Shown here piece after piece: positions 23,875-31,264 of a stretch of 49,258 bases of DNA; positions within the stretch are counted from its first letter, which is position 1, and each line of letters opens with the position of its first letter. This DNA comes from a virus. Under the pieces are notes generated by a model. The model was not told the DNA's origin and searched no databases. It worked only from the letters and a program-made list of their open reading frames with translations. The position numbers were made by a program, and so were the translations under genes. The DNA lies in the IMG/VR virus record IMGVR_UViG_3300045996_001332, positions 1 to 49,258 of that record. One strand, given 5' to 3'.

Positions 23875-24020
23875 CCCGGCAGCCAGTCGTATCGCACCAG
23901 CATGCGCGCGCCGCACGCGGTGCAGCGGAAGAGGCGGCGGTTGCGAAAAAACCGCATCCACCAGGATCGATGTATCCGCTCAAGGTGGCGCGCGCCACAC
24001 TTGCAGTGTGTGAACCTCAT
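23871..24020 (-). CDS. Tiny zinc-ribbon protein coupled to acyltransferase
   Basis: A 49-residue frame from ATG 24020 has the pattern HCKCGARHLERI near the start and LFRCTACGARMLV near the end, so CxC and CxxC could bind one zinc ion. The middle is strongly basic (WWMRFFRNRRLFR). GGAGAGG lies about 6 nt upstream. The stop overlaps the acyltransferase ATG (ATGA), so it is the first gene of a two-gene operon. Function unknown; it may be a regulator or an assembly factor. Confidence 0.6.
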   Translation of the reverse strand: MRFTHCKCGARHLERIHRSWWMRFFRNRRLFRCTACGARMLVRYDWLPG

Positions 24021-24044
24021 ACTGCCTCTCCGTCCCTTAGCGGG

Positions 24045-24053
24045 ATCGTAGCA
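24045..24053 (-). promoter_or_regulatory. Candidate extended -10 promoter of the acyltransferase operon
   Basis: On the minus strand the bases read TGCTACGAT, an extended -10 box (TGn + TACGAT, 4 of 6 to TATAAT). It lies 24 bases before the zinc-ribbon ATG. No clear -35 box is present, as is usual for extended -10 promoters. The 24021-24216 gap otherwise holds only an Arg-rich open frame that I do not support. Confidence 0.4.
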
Positions 24054-24216
24054 GGCTCAGCGGTGGCGGACGATCTGCGCCTGCCGGCGGCGCCAGCGCA
24101 GCGCGCGCTCGCGCAGCTTCATCCGGCAGCATTGAAGGCCAGCCCAGGCGAGGGGTTCACGGTGCATGGCAGTATCGTGCACACAAGCACCGCAACCTGC
24201 TGTGACGCCAGTCACT

Positions 24217-24444
24217 TCAATTTGCCTTATCCTTTGCGGCCCGAAGGTCGGCCAAGGCTTGGGCTTGCTGCTCCTCGGTTCCACCAATCGCGACGTCTTC
24301 CCAGGTGCCGTCTGGCTTATACAAGCGCAGCGCGGCGCAAAAATCTTCGCCGCGCTCGGCCCGGGCCAGCAGCTCCTCGAGCTTGTCGACCATGTCTTCC
24401 TTGCCCCACGCGGCTTCGTATTTCGGCATTGGCGCGTTATACAT
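24217..24444 (-). CDS. Small hypothetical protein
   Basis: The 75-residue, soluble, acidic protein starts at ATG 24444, overlapping the HNH gene stop by 8 bases. It is helical (MVDKLEELLARAERGEDF, TEEQQAQALADLRAAKDK) with a short strand segment ALRLYKPDGTWEDVAIG. It is the last gene of a three-gene reverse operon. No family is recognised. Confidence 0.6.
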   Translation of the reverse strand: MYNAPMPKYEAAWGKEDMVDKLEELLARAERGEDFCAALRLYKPDGTWEDVAIGGTEEQQAQALADLRAAKDKAN

Positions 24445-25291
24445 TGCGAGCCTGATCGTCCGCTTGTTGTTGAGTGATGATCTCCATCGGGAGCGGCGGC
24501 ATGCCGAACATGCCCTCAGCTTGTCGGCTAAGAGGCTCGAGCATGGCTGGAGCTAATGGCGGCAAGGGCCAGCGGCTGCTCAACGCGTTCGGCCACAGGC
24601 GCAGGGTGGGGAGTGCGTCGAGGCGCGCGACAGTTTCTGGCAACTCGACACTGGAATCTCCTTCCGAGACGCCGACGACGAAGATGGCCAAGTGCCCGTA
24701 ATAGAAAGTCGTGACGTGCGCCAGGACGGTCCGCAACGGCAGCGCCAACCGCACGTGTCGAGATACGCAGCTGAGCACCATCGGCAAGCTCGCTGCCCAT
24801 GCGAACGTGCCCGGCGGAGGCTGCAGCCGATCCCGTATGTGATGGTAGTGATCCTCGGGAATGAACCTCATTCCCGGGTCCATCAGGGCACGCATCGCGG
24901 CGGTTTTCGCCGCCCAAAGACCAAGGGCCTCCGAATCCGATTTAGAGATGAGCGCTGGCGTACCGGTGAGCATCGCGCCTAGCAGTTGTTCCACCGGCCT
25001 CTCGACGGAGCGCACCAACCATCCCTCGTTGCACGGCTTGCACACGTGCCGCACGACCATGTTGAAGGCGGCGTTCGGCGATCGGTCCACGTGCTCCCTG
25101 GTCCGAAACTTTCCGTCGCTCGGGTCTAGGAACTGTTGTTGGGTTTGGTGGGGCTTTTCGATGTGGGGCAGGTGCTTGCGAAGCGCGCTCCGGACCACGT
25201 GCTCCTTGCTCATCTTCACCTCGGGCGGCTTCCTGCCGCAGAACGCGCACGCGCGGCCGCTCGATGCTTCACCGGCTTGCGCCCGGGTCAA
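24437..25291 (-). CDS. HNH-type endonuclease-like protein (moron)
   Basis: The 284-residue protein starts at TTG 25291, supported by GGAGGAGG 5 nt upstream and by overlap with the upstream gene's stop. The N-terminal 95 residues have the zinc-bearing HNH layout: CAFCGRKPPEV, then KEHVVRSALRKHL with the first His, and VCKPCNEGWLVRSVE with CxxCN. The remaining 190 residues (LGLWAAKTAAMRALMD, LRLWPNALSSRW) look like a substrate or partner domain. Such proteins occur in accessory regions and in defence islands. Whether it cuts DNA of competitors is inference. Confidence 0.75.
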   Translation of the reverse strand: MTRAQAGEASSGRACAFCGRKPPEVKMSKEHVVRSALRKHLPHIEKPHQTQQQFLDPSDGKFRTREHVDRSPNAAFNMVVRHVCKPCNEGWLVRSVERPVEQLLGAMLTGTPALISKSDSEALGLWAAKTAAMRALMDPGMRFIPEDHYHHIRDRLQPPPGTFAWAASLPMVLSCVSRHVRLALPLRTVLAHVTTFYYGHLAIFVVGVSEGDSSVELPETVARLDALPTLRLWPNALSSRWPLPPLAPAMLEPLSRQAEGMFGMPPLPMEIITQQQADDQARNV

Positions 25292-25776
25292 AAACCTCCT
25301 CCCTCACGCTGAAGCATTTCCAGCACGATCTCGCGCGCGCGCGCCGGCGTCGGAGCGCACAGCCACGCTTGCCGGAAGTCCGGCTGACCGCGCTCGCCGG
25401 GCTCGATGCCCCCATACAGCCGCACACCGTCGTTCTCTCTCTCCAGCCGGGCGTGCAGCAGCCTGGGAAGGAGCTCGCGGTCCATGGTTGAAGTGAAGAG
25501 GCAGCAGTGCCACGCCGGCGCGGTGTAGCGGTCCATGGCCAGGAGAAGGCCGGGGGGCGGCTCCGTCTTCAATAGCTGGGCTGCTGGGATGCGCATGCCG
25601 CGCCGGCGGAGCACTACGACCGTGGACTGCAGGGCGGCTTCGCACATGGCCTCACGGTCGCGCAGCGATCCGGGAGTCATCTGGCCGGGCTGATACCACC
25701 CGGTGGCGATGCCGAACGACGGTGCCAGGGGGCTCACCGCGCCGGTTGCAGCGGCGGGAAGGTGGAGGCGTTCCAT
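25288..25776 (-). CDS. Hypothetical protein upstream of the HNH gene
   Basis: The protein has 162 residues from ATG 25776; an in-frame GTG at 25794 adds six residues, and neither start has a strong ribosome-binding site. Segments include TGWYQPGQMTPGSLRDREAM, LLLAMDRYTAPAWHCCLFTS and DFRQAWLCAPTPARAREIVL. It is soluble with no clear motif. It overlaps the HNH gene (TTGA), so the two are co-translated and may act together. It lies next to attP. Not recognised. Confidence 0.65.
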   Translation of the reverse strand: MERLHLPAAATGAVSPLAPSFGIATGWYQPGQMTPGSLRDREAMCEAALQSTVVVLRRRGMRIPAAQLLKTEPPPGLLLAMDRYTAPAWHCCLFTSTMDRELLPRLLHARLERENDGVRLYGGIEPGERGQPDFRQAWLCAPTPARAREIVLEMLQREGGGF

Positions 25777-25853
25777 GTGGAACTGAATTCCCACGATGGG
25801 AATTTCGTGCTGTACGGGCTACCAGCCAACCGGTCTGGAACCCGCATGGATAC

Positions 25854-25916
25854 TGGGGTGGCTGATGGGACTCGAACCCACGACAACAGGAATCACAATC
25901 CTGTTGACCGACTCTA
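25854..25916 (-). other. attP: attP: 3' part of tRNA-His(GTG)
   Basis: The minus strand reads the 3' end of a tRNA-His: an anticodon stem-loop ACAGG-ATTGTGATT-CCTGT (anticodon GTG), the variable region, a T arm GTGGG-TTCGAGT-CCCAT, and AGCCACCCCA with the CCA at 25856-25854. The 5' half does not match: the sequence upstream cannot pair with AGCCACC. The fragment is therefore an attachment core that restores the host tRNA after integration, not a functional gene. It lies 92 bases beyond the integrase stop. Confidence 0.85.
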
Positions 25917-25960
25917 GCGCTGGTGCGGGCTGGCGGCGAGTTCGTGGGAACGAATGCCCG

Positions 25961-25986
25961 AAAAAGAAGCACGCATTTGCGTGCTT
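25961..25986 (-). terminator. Terminator of the integrase operon
   Basis: An 8-bp perfect stem AAGCACGC / GCGTGCTT (25967-25974, 25979-25986) with a 4-base ATTT loop. On the minus strand it is followed by CTTTTT (complement of 25961-25966). It lies 21 bases after the integrase stop, before attP. Confidence 0.75.
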
Positions 25987-26007
25987 TGCCGAGGATCGTT
26001 CCCGCGG

Positions 26008-27039
26008 CTAGAGGCTCTTCCGGCGCACCTCGCGGCTGCGTTCGTACACACGGGCGGTGGTCGCCGGATCCGCGTGCATCTCCGGCAGCTGGCCGAACTT
26101 CAGCTTGTAGTAGGTCGTGTAGTGGGCGCGCAGGTCGTGGAAGGTGAACCGCTCGGTGATCACGCCCGCCTTGACGCCGCCCTTCACCAGGCGGTTCCAC
26201 ATGCCCTTGAAGCCGGAGTCGGTGTAGACGTTGCCGGTGCGCGGCGCACGAAACACCGGCCCCATCGCGTTGTATCCGGCGGCCGCCTTCATGCGGTCCA
26301 GCACCACCTGCAGGGCCTCGCTGACGCCCACCAGCTCGCGCTTCGCCTGCCCGCGGCGGCCCTTGGCGCGTTGGAGCCGGACCACCTCCTCGTCCACCTG
26401 CGGCCAGTGGAGGGTGCGGAACTCGGCACGCCGGTTGCCCGTCAGGGCGGCGAACTCGGCCATGGAGACCAGCACGACGGCACTTTTACCCTGTTGCAGC
26501 GCCCAGTCGATGAACGGCTGAAGCTCGGTTATTTCCACCAGCCTGGTGCGCGGCTGTTCCGGGTTTCGCCGAACCTCCCGGCAGGGATTGCGCTCGATGT
26601 CGCCCCGCTCCACGGCCAGGTTGAACAGGTTGGAGAGCAGCGCCACTTCGCGGTTCGCGCGCACCGGCGCGTCGGCGCGGTACACGCGCAGGTAGCGGGC
26701 CACGTCCGCGGGCTTGATCGTTGTGACAATGCCGCCCTCCCAGACCTCGGCCAGCTTCGTCCAGGCCTGCTGGTAGGAGGTCTTCGTTTCCTTGGCCAGG
26801 CGCTTCCACCCGGGGCTTTCCTGATACAGGCGCCACAGCTGGCCGACCGTGCCCTGGTCGCCGCTGCGCCCGTTCATGTCCAGCACGGCGCGGATGGCGG
26901 CGATCTTATCGGTGCCCAAGCTGACCGGCTTCGCGCCCACAGGGTGGTACCGGTAGGTGGTCAGCCCGTCCTTGCGCGGCCGGGCCTCCATGCGGGGGAG
27001 CAAGCCGGTGGCGCTGGCGCGGTCGCGGGGGCGGATCAT
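26008..27039 (-). CDS. int: Tyrosine recombinase (integrase)
   Basis: The protein has 343 residues from ATG 27039, which overlaps the DUF4224 stop (ATGA); the longer frame from 27324 is out of phase upstream. The catalytic set is visible: Arg in LTGNRRAEFRTLHW (about 203), HDLRAHY with His301 and Arg304, and ATTARVYERS with nucleophile Tyr332. The N-terminal part holds an arm-binding-like region (YRYHPVGAKPVSLGTDKIAA) and a core-binding domain. It would integrate the phage at the host tRNA-His gene. The attP core lies just downstream of its stop. Confidence 0.93.
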   Translation of the reverse strand: MIRPRDRASATGLLPRMEARPRKDGLTTYRYHPVGAKPVSLGTDKIAAIRAVLDMNGRSGDQGTVGQLWRLYQESPGWKRLAKETKTSYQQAWTKLAEVWEGGIVTTIKPADVARYLRVYRADAPVRANREVALLSNLFNLAVERGDIERNPCREVRRNPEQPRTRLVEITELQPFIDWALQQGKSAVVLVSMAEFAALTGNRRAEFRTLHWPQVDEEVVRLQRAKGRRGQAKRELVGVSEALQVVLDRMKAAAGYNAMGPVFRAPRTGNVYTDSGFKGMWNRLVKGGVKAGVITERFTFHDLRAHYTTYYKLKFGQLPEMHADPATTARVYERSREVRRKSL

Positions 27040-27254
27040 GCTTGCTTGTTCCAGGTGAGGCCGTTCGCGGCCGGCTTGCCATTCATCGTAGACCCGGACA
27101 GGGCGGCCTCCATCGCCGCCCGGCCGACCTGCAGGGTGCCGTCCGGCCGGCGTTGGTAGGGCACCTTCCAGCCGTCCAGCACGCGCGCCTGCGCCGCCGG
27201 GTACTTCCTGCGGGTGGCGTCGGCCACCTCCGCGTCGCTCAGCCACAGGTTCAT
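27036..27254 (-). CDS. DUF4224 protein, excisionase-like partner of integrase
   Basis: The 72-residue protein starts at ATG 27254 with GGGGAG upstream. The sequence MNLWLSDAEVADATRR, followed by QARVLDGWKVPYQRRPDG and VGRAAMEAALSG, fits DUF4224, a small domain usually encoded next to phage integrases. It overlaps the integrase start. A role as recombination directionality factor is inferred from context. Confidence 0.75.
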   Translation of the reverse strand: MNLWLSDAEVADATRRKYPAAQARVLDGWKVPYQRRPDGTLQVGRAAMEAALSGSTMNGKPAANGLTWNKQA

Positions 27255-28267
27255 GTGCGCTGCTCCCCAGGAAAGCCGTCGTGCTGCGCGCCATCCAGCA
27301 GGCGGCCGGCGGCCTTCTTGCCAACCTTGAAGGTGTGCATAGCGCCGGTGCCCTGCAGGAAGGCCATCGGCTCCGTGACCTGGTGCAGGCTGCCGTCGAC
27401 GTGGATGATCCCCTCGGGCACGGTGCAGGTCCTGCCGTAGCTGTCGTCCAGGGCGGCCTGGTCTTCGTGCAGCTTTGCCTTCACCCTGGAGCGGTACAAC
27501 CGGTCCGTGAACTCGCTGGCATGCTGATTGATCGGTAGCCACTCTCCCCATTGCTTCCACAGGAACGGCACGCCGGCGGCCGCGCACTGGTCGCGCAGGC
27601 TGCGGGCCCAGTCCGGGTGCATCGGGCGGGCGCCGCGGCCGCTCTCGCCGCCGCAGATCACCCAGTCGACGCCATTGCGCCCGCCCGTGCCCCACAGCCA
27701 CCCGTCATCGATGATCGGGCCGAGCATCGGCTCTACGCTCAGGAATCGAACTGCGGCTGGTGTCGCGTCAAGCTTCGGCAGGTCGCGGTCGAACTCCTCC
27801 TGGTTGACCACGGTGGCGCCCAGCCACAGGTTCTCCGGTGGCCGGTATTCGTCGTTCGCGGTGAGCAGCAGCCCGTCGTGCATGGAGGCGTCGGACAGCA
27901 TGCGGCGCGCGTTGCCGATCCTCTTCGTGAGGATCAGCCAGGTGAGGTGAGGCGTGCGCGCGATCAGGCTCAGGAAACGCTGACGCCAGGCGAGCGGCAC
28001 CTCGTTGTCGAACGGATCGCAGACGCTGGGGAAGACCTTCAGCTGGCGTCCGGCCTTGGCGGCCGCCTTGTTCCAGCGCACCGGCTTTTCCCAGTGGTCT
28101 TCGCTGAACTGGCGCCGCGGCGCGCCGGGGCCCCAGTTCTCCGCCTTTCGCAGCCAGCGGTTCATTCCCTCGGCATAGCAGTGGTCGCATCCCGGGCCCA
28201 CCTTCGTGCAGCCTTCCCACGGCGACCAAGTGTGGTCCGTCCATTCGATGGGGGAGTTCTCAGCCAT
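27251..28267 (-). CDS. DUF5131 family protein (phage Gp37/Gp68-like)
   Basis: The 338-residue protein starts at ATG 28267. The N-terminal signature SPIEWTDHTWSPWEGCTKVG continuing with PGCDHCYAEGMNRW gives three Cys in a CxxxxxxxCxxC arrangement, typical of the DUF5131 group with a radical-SAM-like core. Later segments (LTWLILTKRIGNARRM, VRFLSVEPMLGPI, DWVICGGESGRGARPM) are family-typical. The reaction is unknown. These proteins are common in phages near integration or replication genes. It overlaps both neighbours by 4 bases. Confidence 0.85.
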   Translation of the reverse strand: MAENSPIEWTDHTWSPWEGCTKVGPGCDHCYAEGMNRWLRKAENWGPGAPRRQFSEDHWEKPVRWNKAAAKAGRQLKVFPSVCDPFDNEVPLAWRQRFLSLIARTPHLTWLILTKRIGNARRMLSDASMHDGLLLTANDEYRPPENLWLGATVVNQEEFDRDLPKLDATPAAVRFLSVEPMLGPIIDDGWLWGTGGRNGVDWVICGGESGRGARPMHPDWARSLRDQCAAAGVPFLWKQWGEWLPINQHASEFTDRLYRSRVKAKLHEDQAALDDSYGRTCTVPEGIIHVDGSLHQVTEPMAFLQGTGAMHTFKVGKKAAGRLLDGAQHDGFPGEQRT

Positions 28268-28917
28268 CAGCTGAGCTCCTTGAATGCGTCGGCGCGCGCG
28301 GCATTCAGCTCCGCCATCTTGTTGAGGTCGCCGCCGCGGTCGGGGTGGTATGCGCTGGCCAGGCGCCGGTAGACGTCGTTCAGGTCTGCGCGCGTGCGCA
28401 CGCCGGTACCGAAGACGTCGCGCCAGTTCTTCTTCGCTGGTGGCGGCGGCGCGGGAGGGGCGCCGTGCGCGGCGGCCGACGGGAGTGGCAGCGCCGTGAA
28501 GCCGGTGAACGCCGCCTCCAGCATGTCGCCGGTGCCCCAGCGCGCGATGCCGCGCAATGCTTCGACCGTCTTGGCGATCGCCTGCATGTTGTGCTCGATC
28601 TTCTGCCAGCGGTCGCAGGCGAACGACATCGAGCGCTTCTTGTAGACGAAGTAGACGGCGACGCCCGGATCCTCCGGCTGGCGCTGGCCAGCAAGCGGTA
28701 GGCCGTCGCGGCGCAGGGCGATGTTCGTGCTGATGACCAGGTTCACGCCCGACGAAACCCAATGGCGGCTGCCGTTGCCGACCAGCAGCTCGATCTCCCG
28801 CACGATGTTGTCTCGCGCCCGCGCAAAGGTGACATCGAACTTGGCGCCTTCGCGCCTCCAGTAGTCGGTGCGGGGCCGGCCTGGCGGCCAGTGCAGGGGG
28901 TAGGCGTCGGCGCTCAT
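28267..28917 (-). CDS. J-domain protein
   Basis: The protein has 216 residues from ATG 28917 (ATGA overlap with the upstream gene). The C-terminal 45 residues form a J-domain-like helix pair with the HPD motif (YRRLASAYHPDRGGDLNK). The N-terminal part (about 110 residues, with VGNGSRHWVSSGVNLVISTN and DPGVAVYFVYKKRSMSFACD) looks like a separate alpha/beta domain. A Pro/Ala linker joins them (PPAPPPPAKK). It could recruit the host DnaK to a phage target. This function is inference from the HPD motif. Confidence 0.8.
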   Translation of the reverse strand: MSADAYPLHWPPGRPRTDYWRREGAKFDVTFARARDNIVREIELLVGNGSRHWVSSGVNLVISTNIALRRDGLPLAGQRQPEDPGVAVYFVYKKRSMSFACDRWQKIEHNMQAIAKTVEALRGIARWGTGDMLEAAFTGFTALPLPSAAAHGAPPAPPPPAKKNWRDVFGTGVRTRADLNDVYRRLASAYHPDRGGDLNKMAELNAARADAFKELS

Positions 28918-29630
28918 GCGCTCCTCCGAAATTCGATGACCCACACCCACGGATTGGCCGCCCAGCTCGCCGCTCCGTTCAGGCTGGTCCAGATGTGCAT
29001 GTAGTGCTCGCGCGGGGTGGCGCTGTAGACGTAGCCCGGGATGGAGCCGTGCCCGCCGGTGCAGCCCTCGGCCCGGCAGTCAGCCTCGCTGATCTCCTGC
29101 AGCCGCTCGACGCGCAAGCCGGTGACTTCCAGCACCAGGCGACAGGCCTTGCGGGGCATGTGGATGCTGGGGCGGCGCTTGAAGCCCCACGCCTTGAAGT
29201 CGGCGGCCTCCTGCGGAAGGATGCCGTCCGCGTCGTAGTAGTAGGGCGCCCAGGTGTCCGCGCCTTCGCGCATCATCTTCGGCGTGCGCTCCGGGCGCTC
29301 CCAGCCGTTCTCGCGCACCCAGAGGCGGTCCCCGGGAAAGACCCACGGGTACAGCCGCTCCATGATGGTCGGGTCGCAGTCGCCCGGCTTCCAGCCGCGG
29401 TTCCGCTCACGCACCGGCGCGTTGACGTAGGCGTGCAGGTAGTGCCCAGGGTTACCGGCCGGCGACGGGCCCGGATCGGCGTACGTGCGCGGATCGTCCA
29501 GCAGCAGTTCGGACGCCTTCATGTTCCCGCGGCTGTTGTGATCCGTGATCGTGCGGCGGGTCTGCGTCTTCGTGCCTGCGAGCAGCGCGCGCACCATTGG
29601 GCCGGAGAACAGGATCGGACGTTCCGTCAT
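28914..29630 (-). CDS. ASCH/PUA-like domain phage protein
   Basis: The 238-residue protein begins MTERPILFSGPMVRALLAGT and KTQTRRTITDH, the start of a widespread phage ASCH/PUA-like family. Other conserved-looking parts are FPGDRLWVRENGWE, RPSIHMPRKACRLVLEV, LQEISEADCRAEG and WAANPWVWVIEFRR. These domains bind RNA or nucleotides in other proteins; the phage role is unknown. It heads the five-gene integrase operon and starts 26 bases from a divergent gene. GGAG lies upstream. Confidence 0.78.
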   Translation of the reverse strand: MTERPILFSGPMVRALLAGTKTQTRRTITDHNSRGNMKASELLLDDPRTYADPGPSPAGNPGHYLHAYVNAPVRERNRGWKPGDCDPTIMERLYPWVFPGDRLWVRENGWERPERTPKMMREGADTWAPYYYDADGILPQEAADFKAWGFKRRPSIHMPRKACRLVLEVTGLRVERLQEISEADCRAEGCTGGHGSIPGYVYSATPREHYMHIWTSLNGAASWAANPWVWVIEFRRSA

Positions 29631-29656
29631 ACTTGCGCTCCGAGGAGGTGCAGCTC

Positions 29657-29908
29657 ATGGCGCAGCCGGTCTTTGTCGAAGAAGGCGAGTTCTTCATGTG
29701 GTGCTTTGCCGAGCCCGAAGCCGATGGCACATGGAGTGCGTCGGTAACGTTCGAGAGGCGTGCCGATTTCGCGAAGGGGGAAATCCACATCAAGGGCATC
29801 CGCCACCTGCTGGACGACTCCTTCCAGAGCGAGAAGGAAGGGCTCGATGCCGCCAAGAACTACGCGTTCCATATGGCGAACCACGCCGCGGACGACATTG
29901 GGCTTTAG
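29657..29908 (+). CDS. Hypothetical protein, accessory region
   Basis: The 83-residue acidic protein starts at ATG 29657 with a strong GAGGAGGTG upstream. It has AEPEADGTWSASVTFERRAD followed by FQSEKEGLDAAKNYAFHMAN. The gene is divergent from the ASCH-like gene, and the two ribosome-binding sites overlap on opposite strands. First of three plus-strand genes. Not recognised. Confidence 0.7.
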   Translation: MAQPVFVEEGEFFMWCFAEPEADGTWSASVTFERRADFAKGEIHIKGIRHLLDDSFQSEKEGLDAAKNYAFHMANHAADDIGL

Positions 29909-30136
29909 GTGCGCGAACAGCACACCGCAGCCGAGATCCGCGCCGAAGTGAAGCGCCTTTTCAATCCGCATGGGGCGCTCAAGAACCGCGTGCCGCAGCC
30001 TTACTTCGTTGACCAGCCGCCCAGCGACGGCCCGAACTGGGGAATGCCACTGCTGAAAACGCGCGACCGCGGAATTCAGACAGTGTTCGTGATGGCGGTG
30101 CAGGAGGTGCGCAGCCGGTGGGACTTGAAGGAGTAG
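29909..30136 (+). CDS. Hypothetical protein, accessory region
   Basis: The 75-residue protein starts with GTG 29909 directly after the previous stop, so translation is probably coupled. The sequence begins MREQHTAAEIRAEVKRLF and continues NPHGALKNRVPQPYFVDQPP. It is basic and soluble. Not recognised. Confidence 0.6.
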   Translation: MREQHTAAEIRAEVKRLFNPHGALKNRVPQPYFVDQPPSDGPNWGMPLLKTRDRGIQTVFVMAVQEVRSRWDLKE

Positions 30137-30139
30137 CCG

Positions 30140-30694
30140 ATGGCGAACTTGCCCGAGTACTGCTTGTTCTGGGTCCAGGCATGGTGCATGCCCCGATCGG
30201 ACTGGGCGAGCTGGGTTCAGGCGGTCGGATCGATTCTCGCCATCTTGGGGGCGATTGGTATCGCGATGTGGCAGCGACACCGGGACCACGCTGACGCAGC
30301 GCAGCGGGCCCGAGTGCGCGCACAGCTGGCCAGCACGAGCCTCCGACTCAAGCTTCAGCCCACCTTGTCGCTGCTCGCCAACGTGGAAAGGGATGTACGC
30401 GGCCACGTGCTGAACGGCGCAACATTTCACAAGCAGGGCGCCGGCGAGGCCATGCTTAACATGCCCTACCCGGACGACAACGAGCTGCAGGCCATCCTCG
30501 AGTTCGACCCGCAAACGGCGCAGCTTTTGATGCAGGGCCGACTTGCCGCCCTGCACGCCGGAGAGACGCTCAGGGTTTCCTCGATGACGCGCGAGCAATG
30601 GACCCAGCTGATTGACTTGCTCGGTTCGGCGCAACAGGTGCTGAGCGACGCAGTCGCGCGGTTGGTGCGACTCGGGCCCGGTACTGTGACGTAG
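30140..30694 (+). CDS. Membrane-anchored hypothetical protein
   Basis: The 184-residue protein has one membrane segment near the N-terminus (WVQAVGSILAILGAIGIAMW, about residues 25-44) followed by a basic stretch (QRHRDHADAAQRARVRAQ) and a helical soluble domain facing the cytoplasm. The layout recalls phage exclusion or sensor proteins anchored in the inner membrane. The gene is the last of three plus-strand accessory genes. Function unknown. Confidence 0.7.
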   Translation: MANLPEYCLFWVQAWCMPRSDWASWVQAVGSILAILGAIGIAMWQRHRDHADAAQRARVRAQLASTSLRLKLQPTLSLLANVERDVRGHVLNGATFHKQGAGEAMLNMPYPDDNELQAILEFDPQTAQLLMQGRLAALHAGETLRVSSMTREQWTQLIDLLGSAQQVLSDAVARLVRLGPGTVT

Positions 30695-30699
30695 CAGTA

Positions 30700-30924
30700 T
30701 CACGCCGCGCCGCCTTTCGGCATTTCGGCCCAATGCGTGACGATGCCCGGCTCGAGCTCGAAGGCCGTCACGTCGCGCCAGATGGGCGAGCCGTCCCCGC
30801 GCTGGCCGTCCAGGAAGCCTTCGCAGGTTCCCGGCTCGTCGCCCGCCACGGTGAGCAGCACGTTCAGCTCGGCGTCGGGTAGGCCATCGGCCACCGGGCA
30901 CCAGGTGATAGTCTCGGTCAGCAT
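30700..30924 (-). CDS. DUF551-like protein
   Basis: The 74-residue protein has the DUF551 pattern: ITWCPVADGLPDAELNVLLT near the start, a central Gly-rich part and a closing IVTHWAEMPKG. A G-rich stretch precedes the ATG as ribosome-binding site. Function unknown; common in phage early regions. Confidence 0.78.
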   Translation of the reverse strand: MLTETITWCPVADGLPDAELNVLLTVAGDEPGTCEGFLDGQRGDGSPIWRDVTAFELEPGIVTHWAEMPKGGAA

Positions 30925-31034
30925 GCGGCCCCCCTAATCGGGCTAACCCATTTGGGGGAGACGAGGGGTTTCACCGGGAGCACGCCGCCTTCGCGCTGCA
31001 CACGATCGCAGGTCCTAACAAGGGGAGACAACCC

Positions 31035-31241
31035 ATGGACCAGTACCAGCTGTACAAGGGAAACGACAAGCAGTGGTGGTGGCGTTTCATCACCGCCAAC
31101 GGTGAAGAGATCTTCCGCAGCACGGACGGATACGTGAACCGAGCCGATGCGGTTCACGCGATCAACATCGCCCGTAAATCCTCTGGCGCGCAGTGCATCG
31201 AGCAGCATGCGGACGGCAAGTGGTACACGTTCACGCCCTGA
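31035..31241 (+). CDS. DUF1508 (YegP-like) protein
   Basis: The 68-residue protein contains one YegP-type repeat: YQLYKGNDKQWWWRFITANG followed by EEIFRSTDGYVNRADAVHAI. GGGGAGA lies upstream of the ATG. Its gene converges on the DndC-like gene. Function unknown in phages. The 110 bases upstream (30925-31034) hold a C-rich/G-rich inverted sequence but no clear promoter. Confidence 0.8.
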   Translation: MDQYQLYKGNDKQWWWRFITANGEEIFRSTDGYVNRADAVHAINIARKSSGAQCIEQHADGKWYTFTP

Positions 31242-31264
31242 CGTGAGGAGGGTTTCGCCGAGCA

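Noticed and set aside
24057-24287. 76-codon minus-strand frame between the zinc-ribbon and acidic small genes
   Set aside because: No ribosome-binding site, overlaps the 24217-24444 gene, ends in an Arg-rich run; no support beyond being open.
25854-25930. A functional phage tRNA-His gene
   Set aside because: The 5' half (acceptor and D arm) does not fit or pair with the 3' strand, so it is an attachment core.
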